The notes beneath the pieces were generated by a model. It did no database searches, was not told the DNA's origin, and was given only the letters and a program-made list of their open reading frames with translations. From Sphingosinicella sp963974575 (GTDB taxonomy: Bacteria > Pseudomonadota > Alphaproteobacteria > Sphingomonadales > Sphingomonadaceae), in assembly GCF_963974575.1 (NCBI RefSeq), contig NZ_CAXBBQ010000002.1:248001-312000 (forward strand): a stretch of DNA of 64,000 bases, in the 5' to 3' direction. Position numbers and translations under genes: made by a program. Of this stretch, positions 42,291 to 51,083 are shown in pieces (position 1 is the first letter of the stretch; every line of letters begins with the position of its first letter).

Positions 42291-43031
42291 ATGACTTCGC
42301 GCGAACGCACGGCGATCCGACCACGAACGATGGATCTGTCCGCGCTGGCGCCGCCGCAGCTCTGGCGTAACCGGCTCACAGTCATCGCGTTTGCGCTTAT
42401 CCAGTGGCCTTGGCTGCTGCGGAGTCTCTGGGGCGGGCGGCTCACCGCGAAGTTCGCGCTTCTCGACCGTCTGGGTCTTCCGCGCACCGCGCTTCCGCAT
42501 CTCGGCAGCTGGAAAGCCGACGTCGGCTTCCTAACCCAGCTCGCCGACGACATCATCCGCCTGTGCCCCGACACCGTCGTTGAATTCGGCATGGGCGCCT
42601 CCACGCTCATCATCGCGGCAGCGCTCCGCAAGGCCGGCGGCGGCGCGCTCATCAGCTTCGATCAGCACGCTGATTTCGTGGCGGCGACCCGGCGCTGGCT
42701 TGCCGAACACGGCCTCGCCGCCGATCTCCGCACCGCCGCGCTCGTTCCGGCCGCGAAGTGGCCCGGCCTCTGGTATCGCCACGGCGACCTGCCGGAACAG
42801 ATAGACCTTCTCGTCATCGATGGTCCGCCGTGGACGATCCACCCGTTCACCCGCGGCAGCGCCGATGGCCTGTTCGACCGGGTAGCGCCCGGCGGGCAGA
42901 TCATACTGGACGATGCCGCCCGTCCCGGCGAACGCATGATCGCGCGGCGCTGGCGGCGCGACTGGCCGGACTTCGACTGGCGCTACGTGCGCGGCATCAA
43001 GGGTACGCTCATCGGCGAGCGCCGCGCCTAA
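42291..43031 (+). CDS. class I SAM-dependent methyltransferase-like protein
   Basis: 246 residues, 11 bases after purA. A hydrophobic segment (about residues 30-45) precedes a methyltransferase-24-type fold with VVEFGMGASTLIIAAAL (motif I), LISFDQHADF and LLVIDGPPWTIHPFTR, ending DDAARPGERMIARRW. Similar proteins occur near glycan and cell-surface genes; the substrate is unknown. The ATG is chosen because the longer frame overlaps purA. Confidence 0.75.
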   Translation: MTSRERTAIRPRTMDLSALAPPQLWRNRLTVIAFALIQWPWLLRSLWGGRLTAKFALLDRLGLPRTALPHLGSWKADVGFLTQLADDIIRLCPDTVVEFGMGASTLIIAAALRKAGGGALISFDQHADFVAATRRWLAEHGLAADLRTAALVPAAKWPGLWYRHGDLPEQIDLLVIDGPPWTIHPFTRGSADGLFDRVAPGGQIILDDAARPGERMIARRWRRDWPDFDWRYVRGIKGTLIGERRA

Positions 43032-43312
43032 ACCGTAGGCTTCTTCGTAAACCCGCGCGGCACGATACCTTGCGCGTCCTCGACCTCCACGCGCTCCACC
43101 TTTGCGGCGGCCGGGCCTTCGTGGCAGGCAGTGATCAGCTTTTCGATAGCTTCGGCAGAGCCCACGGCGAGCACCTCCACCGAGCCGTCAATGCGGTTGC
43201 GCACCCAGCCATCGAGACCAAGCCTTTGCGCGGTTTCGAGCGTCCATGCCCGGAACCACACGCCCTGCACGCGGCCGTGAATGCGCAGCCGCCGCGCGAT
43301 TCGGTCGGTCAT
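43028..43312 (-). CDS. acyP: acylphosphatase
   Basis: 94 residues. Hydrolyses carboxyl-phosphate bonds. Catalytic Arg in HGRVQGVWFRAWT and Asn in LDGWVRNRIDGSVEV are both present; the fold length is canonical. Last gene of the dnaJ-like / yihY / fabI / aroC operon, its start overlapping aroC as ATGA; it overlaps the end of the plus-strand methyltransferase gene by 4 bases. Confidence 0.95.
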   Translation of the reverse strand: MTDRIARRLRIHGRVQGVWFRAWTLETAQRLGLDGWVRNRIDGSVEVLAVGSAEAIEKLITACHEGPAAAKVERVEVEDAQGIVPRGFTKKPTV

Positions 43313-44376
43313 CCCACCTGTGCGCGGTGCATCAGGAAGGCATCAGCCAGCACGCACGCCATCATCGCCTCGGCAACCGGCACGGCGCGGATGCCGACGC
43401 ACGGGTCGTGGCGTCCCTTGGTCATCACCTCGACCGCCTCGCCGTAGCGCGTGACCGTCTGCACCGGCGTCAGGATCGAGGAGGTCGGCTTCAGCGCGAT
43501 GCGGCAGACGACGTCCTGCCCCGTGGAAATGCCGCCCATCACGCCGCCGGCGTGGTTCGTATCGAACACCGGCGGGTCACCCGCCTCTGCGCCCGGCCGC
43601 ATCCGGTCGGCATTGTCCTCGCCGCGCAGGCGCGCTGCCGCGAAGCCGTCGCCGATCTCGACGCCTTTCACGGCGTTGATCGACATCATCGCCGCCGCCA
43701 GTTCGCCGTCGAGCTTCGTGTAGAGCGGCGAGCCCCAGCCCGCCGGAACCCCGCTCGCGAACACCTCGACCACCGCGCCCACCGATGAACCGGACTTGCG
43801 CACGCTGTCGAGCAGCACTTCCCAGCGCTTCGCGGCTTCGGGATCGGCACACCAGAAATCGTTGTTCGGGAGTTCATGCGCGGCGAAACGCTCGGCGCGG
43901 TCGCCACCGATCTCCACGACATGGCCGAGGATGCCGACACCCGCGATCACCTTGCGCGCCACCGCCCCCGCCGCCACGCGCGCCGCCGTCTCCCGTGCCG
44001 AGGACCGCCCACCGCCGCGATAGTCGCGAAACCCGTACTTGGCGTCATAGGTATAGTCGGCGTGGCCGGGGCGATACTTCTCTGCGATGTCGCCGTAGTC
44101 CTTCGAGCGCTGGTCGACGTTCTCGATCATCATCGAGATCGGCGTGCCCGTCGTCTTCCCCTCGAACACGCCGGAGAGGATCTTCACCTCATCAGGCTCC
44201 CGCCGCTGCGTCGTGTGGCGCGACTGGCCGGGCTTCCGCCTATCGAGCCAAGGCTGGATGTCGGCTTCGGAGAGCGCGATTCCCGGCGGGCAACCGTCGA
44301 CGACAACACCAAGCGCCGGGCCGTGGCTTTCGCCCCACGTCGTGAATCGGAAGATGCGCCCGAAGCTGTTGAACAT
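43309..44376 (-). CDS. aroC: chorismate synthase
   Basis: 355 residues. Last step of the shikimate pathway, needing reduced FMN. Begins MFNSFGRIFRFTTWGESHGPALG, with RRKPGQSRHTTQRREPDEV, DYRGGGRSSARETAARVAAGA and GGISTGQDVV. Its start overlaps the fabI stop by one base (TGATG), so the two are translationally coupled. Confidence 0.98.
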   Translation of the reverse strand: MFNSFGRIFRFTTWGESHGPALGVVVDGCPPGIALSEADIQPWLDRRKPGQSRHTTQRREPDEVKILSGVFEGKTTGTPISMMIENVDQRSKDYGDIAEKYRPGHADYTYDAKYGFRDYRGGGRSSARETAARVAAGAVARKVIAGVGILGHVVEIGGDRAERFAAHELPNNDFWCADPEAAKRWEVLLDSVRKSGSSVGAVVEVFASGVPAGWGSPLYTKLDGELAAAMMSINAVKGVEIGDGFAAARLRGEDNADRMRPGAEAGDPPVFDTNHAGGVMGGISTGQDVVCRIALKPTSSILTPVQTVTRYGEAVEVMTKGRHDPCVGIRAVPVAEAMMACVLADAFLMHRAQVG

Positions 44377-45179
44377 CAGGCGAGCGCAATGTCCGGCGCG
44401 TCCTCGGCCTTCATGCCGATCACGTTGTAGCCGGCGTCGACATGGTGAATCTCACCCGTCACGCCGCTCGCGAGGTCGGAGAGCAGGTAGAGCGCCGAGC
44501 CACCGACGTCTTCGATGGTGACGTTGCGCCTTAAGGGGCTGTTCAGTTCGTTCCACTTCAAGATGTAGCGGAAGTCGCCGATGCCGCTCGCCGCGAGCGT
44601 CTTGATCGGCCCGGCGGAGATCGCGTTCACGCGAATGTTCTCCGGCCCGAGGTCCATCGCGAGATACTTCACGCTCGTTTCAAGCGCGGCCTTCGCGACA
44701 CCCATGACGTTGTAGTGTGGCACCACCTTCTCGGCGCCGTAGTAGCTGAGCGTCAGGACCGAGCCGCCGTTCGGCATCATCGCGCGCGCCCTGCGAGTCG
44801 CCGCGACGAAGCTATAGGCCGACACATTCATGGTCAGCAGGAAGTTCTCGAGGCTAGTGTCCACATAGAGACCGCGCAGCTCGTTCTTGTCCGAAAAGCC
44901 GATCGCGTGGACGAGGAAATCGATCGTCGGCCACCGCGCCGCGAGCGTCTCGAACGCCGTATCCAGCCCCGCCATGTCGGAGACATCGCACTCGATCAGG
45001 AAGTCCGATCCAACGCTTTCAGCCAGAGGCCGCACGCGCTTCTCCAGCGCCTCGCCCTGATAGCTGAAGGCCAGTTCCGCGCCCTGATCAGCAAGCGCCT
45101 GTGTTATCCCCCACGCCAGCGAGCGTTCGTTCGCGAGCCCCATGATCAGCCCGCGTTTTCCCTGCATCAATCCAGCCAT
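44376..45179 (-). CDS. fabI: enoyl-ACP reductase FabI
   Basis: 267 residues. NADH-dependent last reduction of the fatty-acid elongation cycle. KRGLIMGLANERSLAWGIT at the N-terminus, catalytic Tyr and Lys in LSYYGAEKVVPHYNVMGVAKAA (YX6K), AGPIKTLAASGI. This is the triclosan-sensitive type of enzyme by family. Start at the ATG at 45179; the frame stays open upstream into yihY but that is not part of the protein. Confidence 0.97.
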   Translation of the reverse strand: MAGLMQGKRGLIMGLANERSLAWGITQALADQGAELAFSYQGEALEKRVRPLAESVGSDFLIECDVSDMAGLDTAFETLAARWPTIDFLVHAIGFSDKNELRGLYVDTSLENFLLTMNVSAYSFVAATRRARAMMPNGGSVLTLSYYGAEKVVPHYNVMGVAKAALETSVKYLAMDLGPENIRVNAISAGPIKTLAASGIGDFRYILKWNELNSPLRRNVTIEDVGGSALYLLSDLASGVTGEIHHVDAGYNVIGMKAEDAPDIALA

Positions 45180-45187
45180 ATCTGCTT

Positions 45188-46078
45188 TCAGCCTTTCGGT
45201 TGTCCCCCCGATTCCGCGTCCTTTTGCCCACTTTCGGGTTCCATTGCCAGCGCCGCGTTCAGCTCTGCGCCAATCACGAATCCCATGCCGGCGATGAAGA
45301 AGAACAGGAGCGTGATCATGACGCCCGCAAGCGGGCCGTAGAAGCGGTCGTAAGTGGAAACGTCGGCGAGCAGCCGCGGCAAAATCAGCGTCGCGCCGAC
45401 CCACACACCCGCTGTAACCCCCGCGCCCGGCCACTTCGGCCCGCGCTTTCGGAAACTTGCCGGGGTGAGGCTGTGAAACAGCAGGTAAAGCGCGAGAAAC
45501 AGCACCACCAGAGGCCCGAGCCGCCCGATGTCGATGATCTCCTCGATCGTGTCGATCCACGGTACGAAACGCGCGACGAATTCTTCGGCGGTCACCACGA
45601 TCACCTGCGCAGCGAACGCCGCCAGCATCAGGAAAACACTTCCGAGGATCACCGCGAAGCTGCCAAGCCTGCGCTGCCAGATGGGCGCCGCATACTGCGT
45701 GTGATAGGCGCGGCGCAGGATGTCGCGGATCGTCTCGATGTAGCTTCCAGCGGTCCACAGCCCCACGAGGATCGAGAAGGTAAGAATACCGGTCGAGCCC
45801 TGCATCGCCGCCTCGATGGGCGGACCGACGATCCCGGCAACCGACGGCGGCAGAGTTCGCAGAAAGCCCTCGACCGCTTCAAGCCCCGCGTCCGACCGGC
45901 CGAGCATCCCTGCAAACGTCCCGAGCACGATGAAGAACGGAAACAGCGCCAGCATCGAAAGATAGGCAAGGTTCCCGGCATGGATGAAGCCATCGTCCCA
46001 CACGCCCTTCACGACGCGAAGGGCGACGCGAACCGCGCGCCGCTCTTCTTCGAGCAGACGCGCGAAAAAACGGATCAT
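45188..46078 (-). CDS. YihY/BrkB family inner-membrane protein
   Basis: 296 residues, about six membrane spans. Signature segments: GNLAYLSMLALFPFFIVLGTFAG, FSILVGLWTAGSYIETIRDILRRAY, and the C-terminal YDRFYGPLAGVMITLLFFFIAGMGFVIGAELNAAL (position about 245-285). The family was once called RNase BN, wrongly; its transport or envelope role is unclear. Middle of the operon, overlapping the dnaJ-like gene stop as ATGA. Confidence 0.92.
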   Translation of the reverse strand: MIRFFARLLEEERRAVRVALRVVKGVWDDGFIHAGNLAYLSMLALFPFFIVLGTFAGMLGRSDAGLEAVEGFLRTLPPSVAGIVGPPIEAAMQGSTGILTFSILVGLWTAGSYIETIRDILRRAYHTQYAAPIWQRRLGSFAVILGSVFLMLAAFAAQVIVVTAEEFVARFVPWIDTIEEIIDIGRLGPLVVLFLALYLLFHSLTPASFRKRGPKWPGAGVTAGVWVGATLILPRLLADVSTYDRFYGPLAGVMITLLFFFIAGMGFVIGAELNAALAMEPESGQKDAESGGQPKG

Positions 46079-47037
46079 GCCATCCCGGCGCGGGGATCGT
46101 GCGCCTTGCCGCTGTCCCAGCCTTCCGCGAACGCCTTCAGCGCGGCGTCGCTCTCGGGAATCACGATTTCGAGCGTCACGAGAAGGTCGCCGCGCCCTCC
46201 ATCCTTCTTGTGGAAACCCTTGCCTTTCAAGCGCAGCACCTTGCCGGATGATGACCCCGGCGGCACGGAAAGCATCACCGATCCGCTCGTCGTCGGCGCC
46301 TTCACCTTCCCGCCAAGCACGGCCTCGTCGAGCCGAATCGGCAGTTCGAGGCGGATATCATCGCCGTCGCGCTTGAAGAACCGGTGTGGGGAAACCCGCA
46401 GCGTGACGATCGCGTCACCGTTGCCGCCCGGCCCCGCCTCTCCCTGCCCGGCAAGCCGGATCTGCTGGCCTTCGACAAACCCAGCAGGCAGTTTCAGGTC
46501 CACCGTCTTGCCCGAAGCGAGCGTCACGCGCTGCGGCTTCAGTTCGGCGGCTTCGGCAAAGTCCACGGCGAGCTTGTAGGCGACGTTGCGGCCCTTCGCA
46601 GGCGGCTGTCGCGGCCCTGAGCGGCCGCCGAAGTCGAACCCCCCGAACCCGCCGCCGCCAGCACCGCCACCCCGTCCGCGCCCGAAAAGCTCGGAAAGGA
46701 TGTCGTCGGCAGCGCCCGTGAAGCTGAAATCATCGCCGCCCGTGTTGTACGTGCGCGAATAACCGCCGCCCGGCCCGGCGCCACCGCCGCCGCCGAACCC
46801 GAACGGCATCTTGGGATTGCCCTGCTCATCGATCTCGCCCCGATCGTACTGTGCGCGCTTGTCCTTGTCGGAAAGCAGGTCGTAGGCGGCCGTCACCTCG
46901 GAGAATTTCTCCGACGCCTTCGGGTTGTCCTTGTTGCGGTCGGGGTGCAGTTCCTTGGCCAGTTTGCGGTATGCGGACTTGATTTCCGCATCGCTCGCGC
47001 CGCGCTTTACACCAAGGGTCGAATAGAGATCGCTCAT
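46075..47037 (-). CDS. DnaJ-like co-chaperone (CbpA type)
   Basis: 320 residues from the ATG at 47037, with AGGGA upstream. J domain at residues 1-70 with the HPD tripeptide (KELHPDRNKD) that activates DnaK. A Gly/Phe-rich stretch (about 75-135) follows, then the two-part C-terminal substrate domain (PAKGRNVAYKLAVDF, LPAGFVEGQQIRLAGQGE, PGSSSGKVLRLKGKGF). There is no zinc finger, so it is a class B (CbpA-like) J protein, not DnaJ itself. First gene of the five-gene operon ending in acyP. Confidence 0.93.
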   Translation of the reverse strand: MSDLYSTLGVKRGASDAEIKSAYRKLAKELHPDRNKDNPKASEKFSEVTAAYDLLSDKDKRAQYDRGEIDEQGNPKMPFGFGGGGGAGPGGGYSRTYNTGGDDFSFTGAADDILSELFGRGRGGGAGGGGFGGFDFGGRSGPRQPPAKGRNVAYKLAVDFAEAAELKPQRVTLASGKTVDLKLPAGFVEGQQIRLAGQGEAGPGGNGDAIVTLRVSPHRFFKRDGDDIRLELPIRLDEAVLGGKVKAPTTSGSVMLSVPPGSSSGKVLRLKGKGFHKKDGGRGDLLVTLEIVIPESDAALKAFAEGWDSGKAHDPRAGMA

Positions 47038-47133
47038 CGTCCCTACGCTCACCACAATGCCTCCGGAAAATCCACTGTTGCCAAAATGCAACAGACTGGA
47101 GATAGGGAGGAATTCCAGCGTCGCAAGAGGCGA

Positions 47134-48159
47134 TCAAGCGCTCTTTTCGTACCATGCGCGCGAGCGGTTCACGATCGCGACGAGCGACAGCATAACCGGC
47201 ACCTCGATCAGCACACCCACCACCGTGGCGAGCGCGGCGCCCGAGGTGATGCCGAACAGGCTGATCGCCGTCGCCACCGCAAGCTCGAAGAAGTTGCTTG
47301 CGCCGATCAGCGCGGAGGGCCCTGCGATACAGTGTGCCTCGCCGAACGCCCGGTTCGCGACATAGCCGATCCCGAAGATCAGATAGCCCTGAATGGCGAT
47401 CGGCACCGCGAGCAGCGCGATGACAAGTGGCTGCGCGAGGATCTGCTCGCCCTGAAAAGCGAACAGCAGCACCAATGTCGCCAGCAGCGCGGCCAGCGAC
47501 ATCGGCTGGATCGCGGCGAGCGCGCGCTGCAGCCGTGCGTCCCCACCGGATGCGATCAGCCGCGTGCGCGCGGCCTGCGCAATGATCACCGGCACGACGA
47601 TGTAGAGCCCCACCGAAATCAGCAGCGTCTGCCACGGCACCGTGATCGCGGAGAGGCCGAGCAGCAGGCCGACGATCGGCGCGAAGGCGAAAACCATCAC
47701 CGCGTCGTTGAGCGCGACCTGGCTAAGCGTGAAATGCGGCTCGCCCTTGCAGAGGTTGCTCCACACGAACACCATCGCCGTACAGGGCGCTGCGCCGAGC
47801 AGGATCAGACCCGCGATGTAGGATTCGATCTCCACTTCGGGAAGCAACGGGCGGAACAGCCAGCCAATGAACAGCCAGCCGAGCGCCGCCATCGTGAACG
47901 GCTTTATCGCCCAGTTTAGCGCCAGCGTGACGCCGATGCCGCGCCAGTGCGCGCCGACCTGCCTTAGCGCGGCGAAATCGATCTTCATCAGCATCGGAAT
48001 GATCATCAGCCACACGAGCACGGCGACGGGCAGGTTGACGTTGTAAAGCTCCGCCCCCGCGATCGCCGCGAACAGCCCCGGCATCGCTGAACCGAGAAGA
48101 ATGCCCGCCGCGATGCAAGCGATCACCCACAGCGTCAAATAGCGTTCGAACAGGTTCAT
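47134..48159 (-). CDS. acr3: arsenite efflux transporter, ACR3 family
   Basis: 341 residues, ten predicted membrane spans. Pumps As(III) out of the cell. The ACR3 hallmarks are visible: LLGAAPCTAMVFVWSNL with the conserved Cys of TM4 and GASNFFELAVATAISLFG with the conserved Glu of TM9. Last gene of the ars operon, overlapping arsC as ATGA. Confidence 0.96.
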   Translation of the reverse strand: MNLFERYLTLWVIACIAAGILLGSAMPGLFAAIAGAELYNVNLPVAVLVWLMIIPMLMKIDFAALRQVGAHWRGIGVTLALNWAIKPFTMAALGWLFIGWLFRPLLPEVEIESYIAGLILLGAAPCTAMVFVWSNLCKGEPHFTLSQVALNDAVMVFAFAPIVGLLLGLSAITVPWQTLLISVGLYIVVPVIIAQAARTRLIASGGDARLQRALAAIQPMSLAALLATLVLLFAFQGEQILAQPLVIALLAVPIAIQGYLIFGIGYVANRAFGEAHCIAGPSALIGASNFFELAVATAISLFGITSGAALATVVGVLIEVPVMLSLVAIVNRSRAWYEKSA

Positions 48160-48653
48160 GCCACGCCGCCCTTCCCGATCTCCTCCAGCCGATGCCTGAG
48201 GCCCAGCCGGTCGATGGACGCGATGGGAAGCGCGGTGAACAGCGAGATGCGGTTCCTGAGCTGCCGATAGGCATCGAAGAACGCGGCGTGGATTTCCGCA
48301 TCGCTACCCTCGACGGCAGCGGGGTCGGGGATGCCCCAGTGCGCCGTCATCGGCTGCCCAGGCCAGATCGGGCAGACCTCGCCCGCGGCGTTGTCGCAGA
48401 CCGTGAACACGAAATCGAGCTTCGGCGCGTTTGGCTGCGCGAATTCGTCCCAGCTCTTGGAGCGAAGGTCTTCGACGGGATGCCCAAGACTGCGCAGCAC
48501 ATCGAGCGCTACCGGGTTCACTGCTCCGCGCGGGTGACTGCCCGCGCTGAACGCGTGAAACCGCCCTTCCCCGATCTGGTTCAGGATGGCTTCGGCCAGA
48601 ATCGACCGCGCCGAGTTCGCAGTGCAGAGAAACAGGACGTTGTAGGGCTCCAT
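48156..48653 (-). CDS. arsC: arsenate reductase (low-MW phosphatase type)
   Basis: 165 residues from the ATG at 48653. Reduces arsenate to arsenite. P-loop CX5R nucleophile in FLCTANSARSILAEA; the additional redox cysteines are in FTVCDNAAGEVCP. This arrangement resembles thioredoxin-linked ArsC. A longer frame upstream runs into arsI and is ignored. The product is passed to the ACR3 pump encoded downstream. Confidence 0.95.
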   Translation of the reverse strand: MEPYNVLFLCTANSARSILAEAILNQIGEGRFHAFSAGSHPRGAVNPVALDVLRSLGHPVEDLRSKSWDEFAQPNAPKLDFVFTVCDNAAGEVCPIWPGQPMTAHWGIPDPAAVEGSDAEIHAAFFDAYRQLRNRISLFTALPIASIDRLGLRHRLEEIGKGGVA

Positions 48654-48657
48654 CGTC

Positions 48658-49098
48658 TCACCCGCAGCAGCGCTGGCCGGTGGCGGCCGGATCGGCCGCA
48701 ATACGGCTGAGTTCCGGCCCCGTGCCGTAATCGACGGCATCGCCCGTGGTCAGGAACGTCTCCCAGGCAATGTCCTGCGGATCGGCGATCCAGCTCTTGG
48801 TCGACTTGGCGTAGCAGCATGTCGTCGCGCCTTCGTCGAGCACGGGGCGATCCGCTTTCTGCAGCCGTCCGTAAACTTCCGCCAGCTCGTCCGCGTTTTC
48901 CACCTGGATGCCGAGGTGAGACAGACCCGGCGCCGCACCGTCGTGCGCGGAAATGGCGAAGTTAACGCGCGGATCTTCGAGCATCCACTTGGCGTAGTCG
49001 GCTTTCACCACAGTCGGCTCTGCGGCGAACAGCGCCGAATAAAAGCGGGTCGAGGCTTCAAGGTCGCGCACAGCGACATGAACATGCAGACGTTTCAT
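48658..49098 (-). CDS. arsI: ArsI/CadI-type vicinal-oxygen-chelate protein
   Basis: 146 residues. Glyoxalase/VOC fold starting MKRLHVHVAVRDLEASTRFYSALF; His5/7 region, HLGIQVENADE and the C-terminal acidic residue form the expected metal site. It contains the vicinal-cysteine motif ATTCCYAKSTKSW of ArsI, the C-As lyase that demethylates trivalent organoarsenicals; CadI is closely similar. The C-terminus ends in CCG, an additional cysteine pair. Lies between arsR (3-base gap) and arsC (4-base gap). Confidence 0.85.
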   Translation of the reverse strand: MKRLHVHVAVRDLEASTRFYSALFAAEPTVVKADYAKWMLEDPRVNFAISAHDGAAPGLSHLGIQVENADELAEVYGRLQKADRPVLDEGATTCCYAKSTKSWIADPQDIAWETFLTTGDAVDYGTGPELSRIAADPAATGQRCCG

Positions 49099-49101
49099 CG
49101 G

Positions 49102-49443
49102 TCAGGCTCCTTTAGCGAGACGTTCAGGGGCCGCGGTATCGGCGCACGAACGCCCGCCGCAGCAGTTTTCGAGAAGATAGTCAGCGAGTCCGCGAACCGT
49201 TTCGAAACGCGCGCTGTAGATCAGCGTCCGCCCGAGCCGGGTTTTCGCAACCAGTCCCGCGCGCTCCAGATGCGCGAGATGGAACGAAAGCGAAGATGGG
49301 GGAACACCCAGCTCCTCGGCAACTGTGCCGGCGGGAAGCCCCTCCGGTCCGGCTTCGACAAGCAGGCGGAACGCCGCAAGCCTGTGCTCCTGCGCCAGTG
49401 CGGAGAGTGCCGCGATCGCCGTTTCGCTGGTCTTGATACTCAT
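49102..49443 (-). CDS. arsR: arsenical resistance repressor ArsR
   Basis: 113 residues. Winged-helix repressor with the HTH region PAGTVAEELGVPPSSLSFHLAHLERAGLV. No CVC motif in the DNA-binding helix; instead cysteines occur near the C-terminus as NCCGGRSC, the arrangement of the AfArsR-type As(III) site. It heads the ars operon and probably represses it at the repeats upstream. Confidence 0.95.
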   Translation of the reverse strand: MSIKTSETAIAALSALAQEHRLAAFRLLVEAGPEGLPAGTVAEELGVPPSSLSFHLAHLERAGLVAKTRLGRTLIYSARFETVRGLADYLLENCCGGRSCADTAAPERLAKGA

Positions 49444-49471
49444 GGCCGACTCACCTTTCTATATTTCCAGA

Positions 49472-49521
49472 ATTATCGAATCATATGAGCTCGTCAATCC
49501 ACATTTCGATGATTGTCGAAT
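49472..49521. promoter_or_regulatory. probable ArsR operator region
   Basis: Two direct repeats ATTATCGAAT (49472-49481) and ATTGTCGAAT (49512-49521) lie 40 bp apart, about four helix turns, in an AT-rich gap between arsR and pdxH. The second is part of an inverted repeat TTCGA-N6-TCGAA (49505-49520). The spacing suits cooperative binding of two dimers to the same DNA face. Assignment to ArsR is by position. Confidence 0.55.
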
Positions 49522-49560
49522 TGTTCTGACATGCGGTTCCCTCCCGGCGTTGCAGGGTCT

Positions 49561-50160
49561 ATGAAGCCGCCCATGACGACGCTTCCCGACGACCCCTTCG
49601 AACTCTTTGGCCACTGGTTCCAGGAGGCGTCCGCCTCCGAACTCAACGACGCCAACGCCATGTCGCTTGCCACGGCGGACGCCGAAGGGCGCCCCTCGGT
49701 GCGGATCGTGCTGCTGAAGGACGTCGATCCCAAGGGCTTCACCTTCTACACGAACACGCTGAGTCGGAAGGGCCGCGAGCTTGCCGCGAACCCGCGCGCG
49801 CATCTCAATTTCCACTGGAAGTCGCTGCGCCGTCAGGTCCGTATCGACGGTGCCGTGGAACCGGTGACAGCGGAAGAGGCCGACGCCTATTTCGCGGTCC
49901 GGCCCCGGGCCTCGCAGATCGGTGCGTGGGCGAGCTTCCAGTCGCAGCCGCTGGACGACCGCGCGACGCTCGAAGGCCGCGTCGCCGAGTTCACAGCCAA
50001 GTTCGAAGGCGGCGACGTGCCGCGTCCGCCGCACTGGTCGGGCTACCGCCTCGTGCCCTCGCGAATCGAATTCTGGGTGGACCGGCGCGACCGTCTGCAC
50101 GAGCGTTACATCTACGACCGCGACGGCAGCGGCTGGGCGCGCTCCATGCAGTATCCGTGA
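49561..50160 (+). CDS. pdxH: pyridoxamine 5'-phosphate oxidase
   Basis: 199 residues. FMN enzyme that makes PLP. Signs: AMSLATADAEGRPSVRIVLLK, FYTNTLSRKGRELAANP, RQVRIDGAVEPV, ASFQSQPL and the C-terminal substrate residues in RLHERYIYDRDG. ATG at 49561 with AGGG six bases ahead. First of a plus-strand run with the cation-efflux, phzF-like and endonuclease-family genes; its stop overlaps the next start (TGATG). Confidence 0.95.
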   Translation: MKPPMTTLPDDPFELFGHWFQEASASELNDANAMSLATADAEGRPSVRIVLLKDVDPKGFTFYTNTLSRKGRELAANPRAHLNFHWKSLRRQVRIDGAVEPVTAEEADAYFAVRPRASQIGAWASFQSQPLDDRATLEGRVAEFTAKFEGGDVPRPPHWSGYRLVPSRIEFWVDRRDRLHERYIYDRDGSGWARSMQYP

Positions 50161-51083
50161 TGGACGCCGAAAGGCTTGAAGCCCGGGGCAAGCTCACGCG
50201 CCGCGCCGCCATCGCATCGTTCTCCGCCGCTCTCATCCTTGGCACGGTCAAGACCTGGGCCGCGATGGAGACAGGCTCCGTCGCCATGCTCGGCTCGCTT
50301 GCCGACACCGTCCTTGATCTCATCGCGTCGATCATCACGCTGATCGGCGTGCGCGTCGCCGCCGAGCCCGCGGACGCCGACCACCGCTTCGGCCACGGCA
50401 AGGCGGAGCCGATCGCGGCGCTGCTGCAAACCATGTTCATCACCGCTTCCGCCATCGGCATCGGCTGGCGCGCGGTGCACGCGTTCGCGAACGCGGCCCC
50501 GCCTGCCGAAGCAGAACTCGGCATCGGCGTTTCGATTTTCGCGATTCTGGTGACGCTGGCGCTCGTTTCCTACCAGCGCCTCATCGTCCGCCGCACCGGT
50601 TCGCTCGCGATCGAGGCGGACCGGATGCACTACCAGTCGGACCTGCTGTTGAACCTCTCCGTCATCGCGGCGTTGGTTCTCGATGCAATGCTCGGGCTGC
50701 ACGGTGCGGACCCGCTGTTCGGCGTGTTCATCGCGCTCTGGCTTGTTTGGGGCGCGTTCAAGACTGCGCAGCACGCGCTCGACATGCTGATGGACAAGGA
50801 ATGGCCGGACGAGAAGCGCGAACAGTTGAAAGCGCTCGTCTGCGCAGCGGACGGCGTTGAAGGGATCCACGAGCTGAAGACGCGCCATGCCGGGCATACC
50901 GACTTCATCCAGTTCCACATCTGGGTCGATCCGCACATGACCGTGCAGGCCGCACACGACATCGTGGATGTCGTCGAGGCGCGCGTGCTGGAAGCCTTCC
51001 CGGGCAGCGATATCCTCGTCCACGTCGACCCGAGCGGACACTTCGATACGCATCCCGTGCAGGAAGAGAGCCATGCCAAATAA
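50160..51083 (+). CDS. cation diffusion facilitator (Fe/Zn efflux type)
   Basis: 307 residues. Six membrane spans, proton-coupled divalent cation export. Metal-site residues: SLADTVLDLIASI in TM2 (DxxxD) and HYQSDLLLNLSV in TM5 (HxxxD), plus cytosolic-loop DHRFGHGKAE. Cytoplasmic C-terminal domain from about 210 with HIWVDPHMTVQAAHDIV. Closest in layout to FieF. Substrate ion not determined. Coupled to pdxH by TGATG. Confidence 0.93.
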   Translation: MDAERLEARGKLTRRAAIASFSAALILGTVKTWAAMETGSVAMLGSLADTVLDLIASIITLIGVRVAAEPADADHRFGHGKAEPIAALLQTMFITASAIGIGWRAVHAFANAAPPAEAELGIGVSIFAILVTLALVSYQRLIVRRTGSLAIEADRMHYQSDLLLNLSVIAALVLDAMLGLHGADPLFGVFIALWLVWGAFKTAQHALDMLMDKEWPDEKREQLKALVCAADGVEGIHELKTRHAGHTDFIQFHIWVDPHMTVQAAHDIVDVVEARVLEAFPGSDILVHVDPSGHFDTHPVQEESHAK

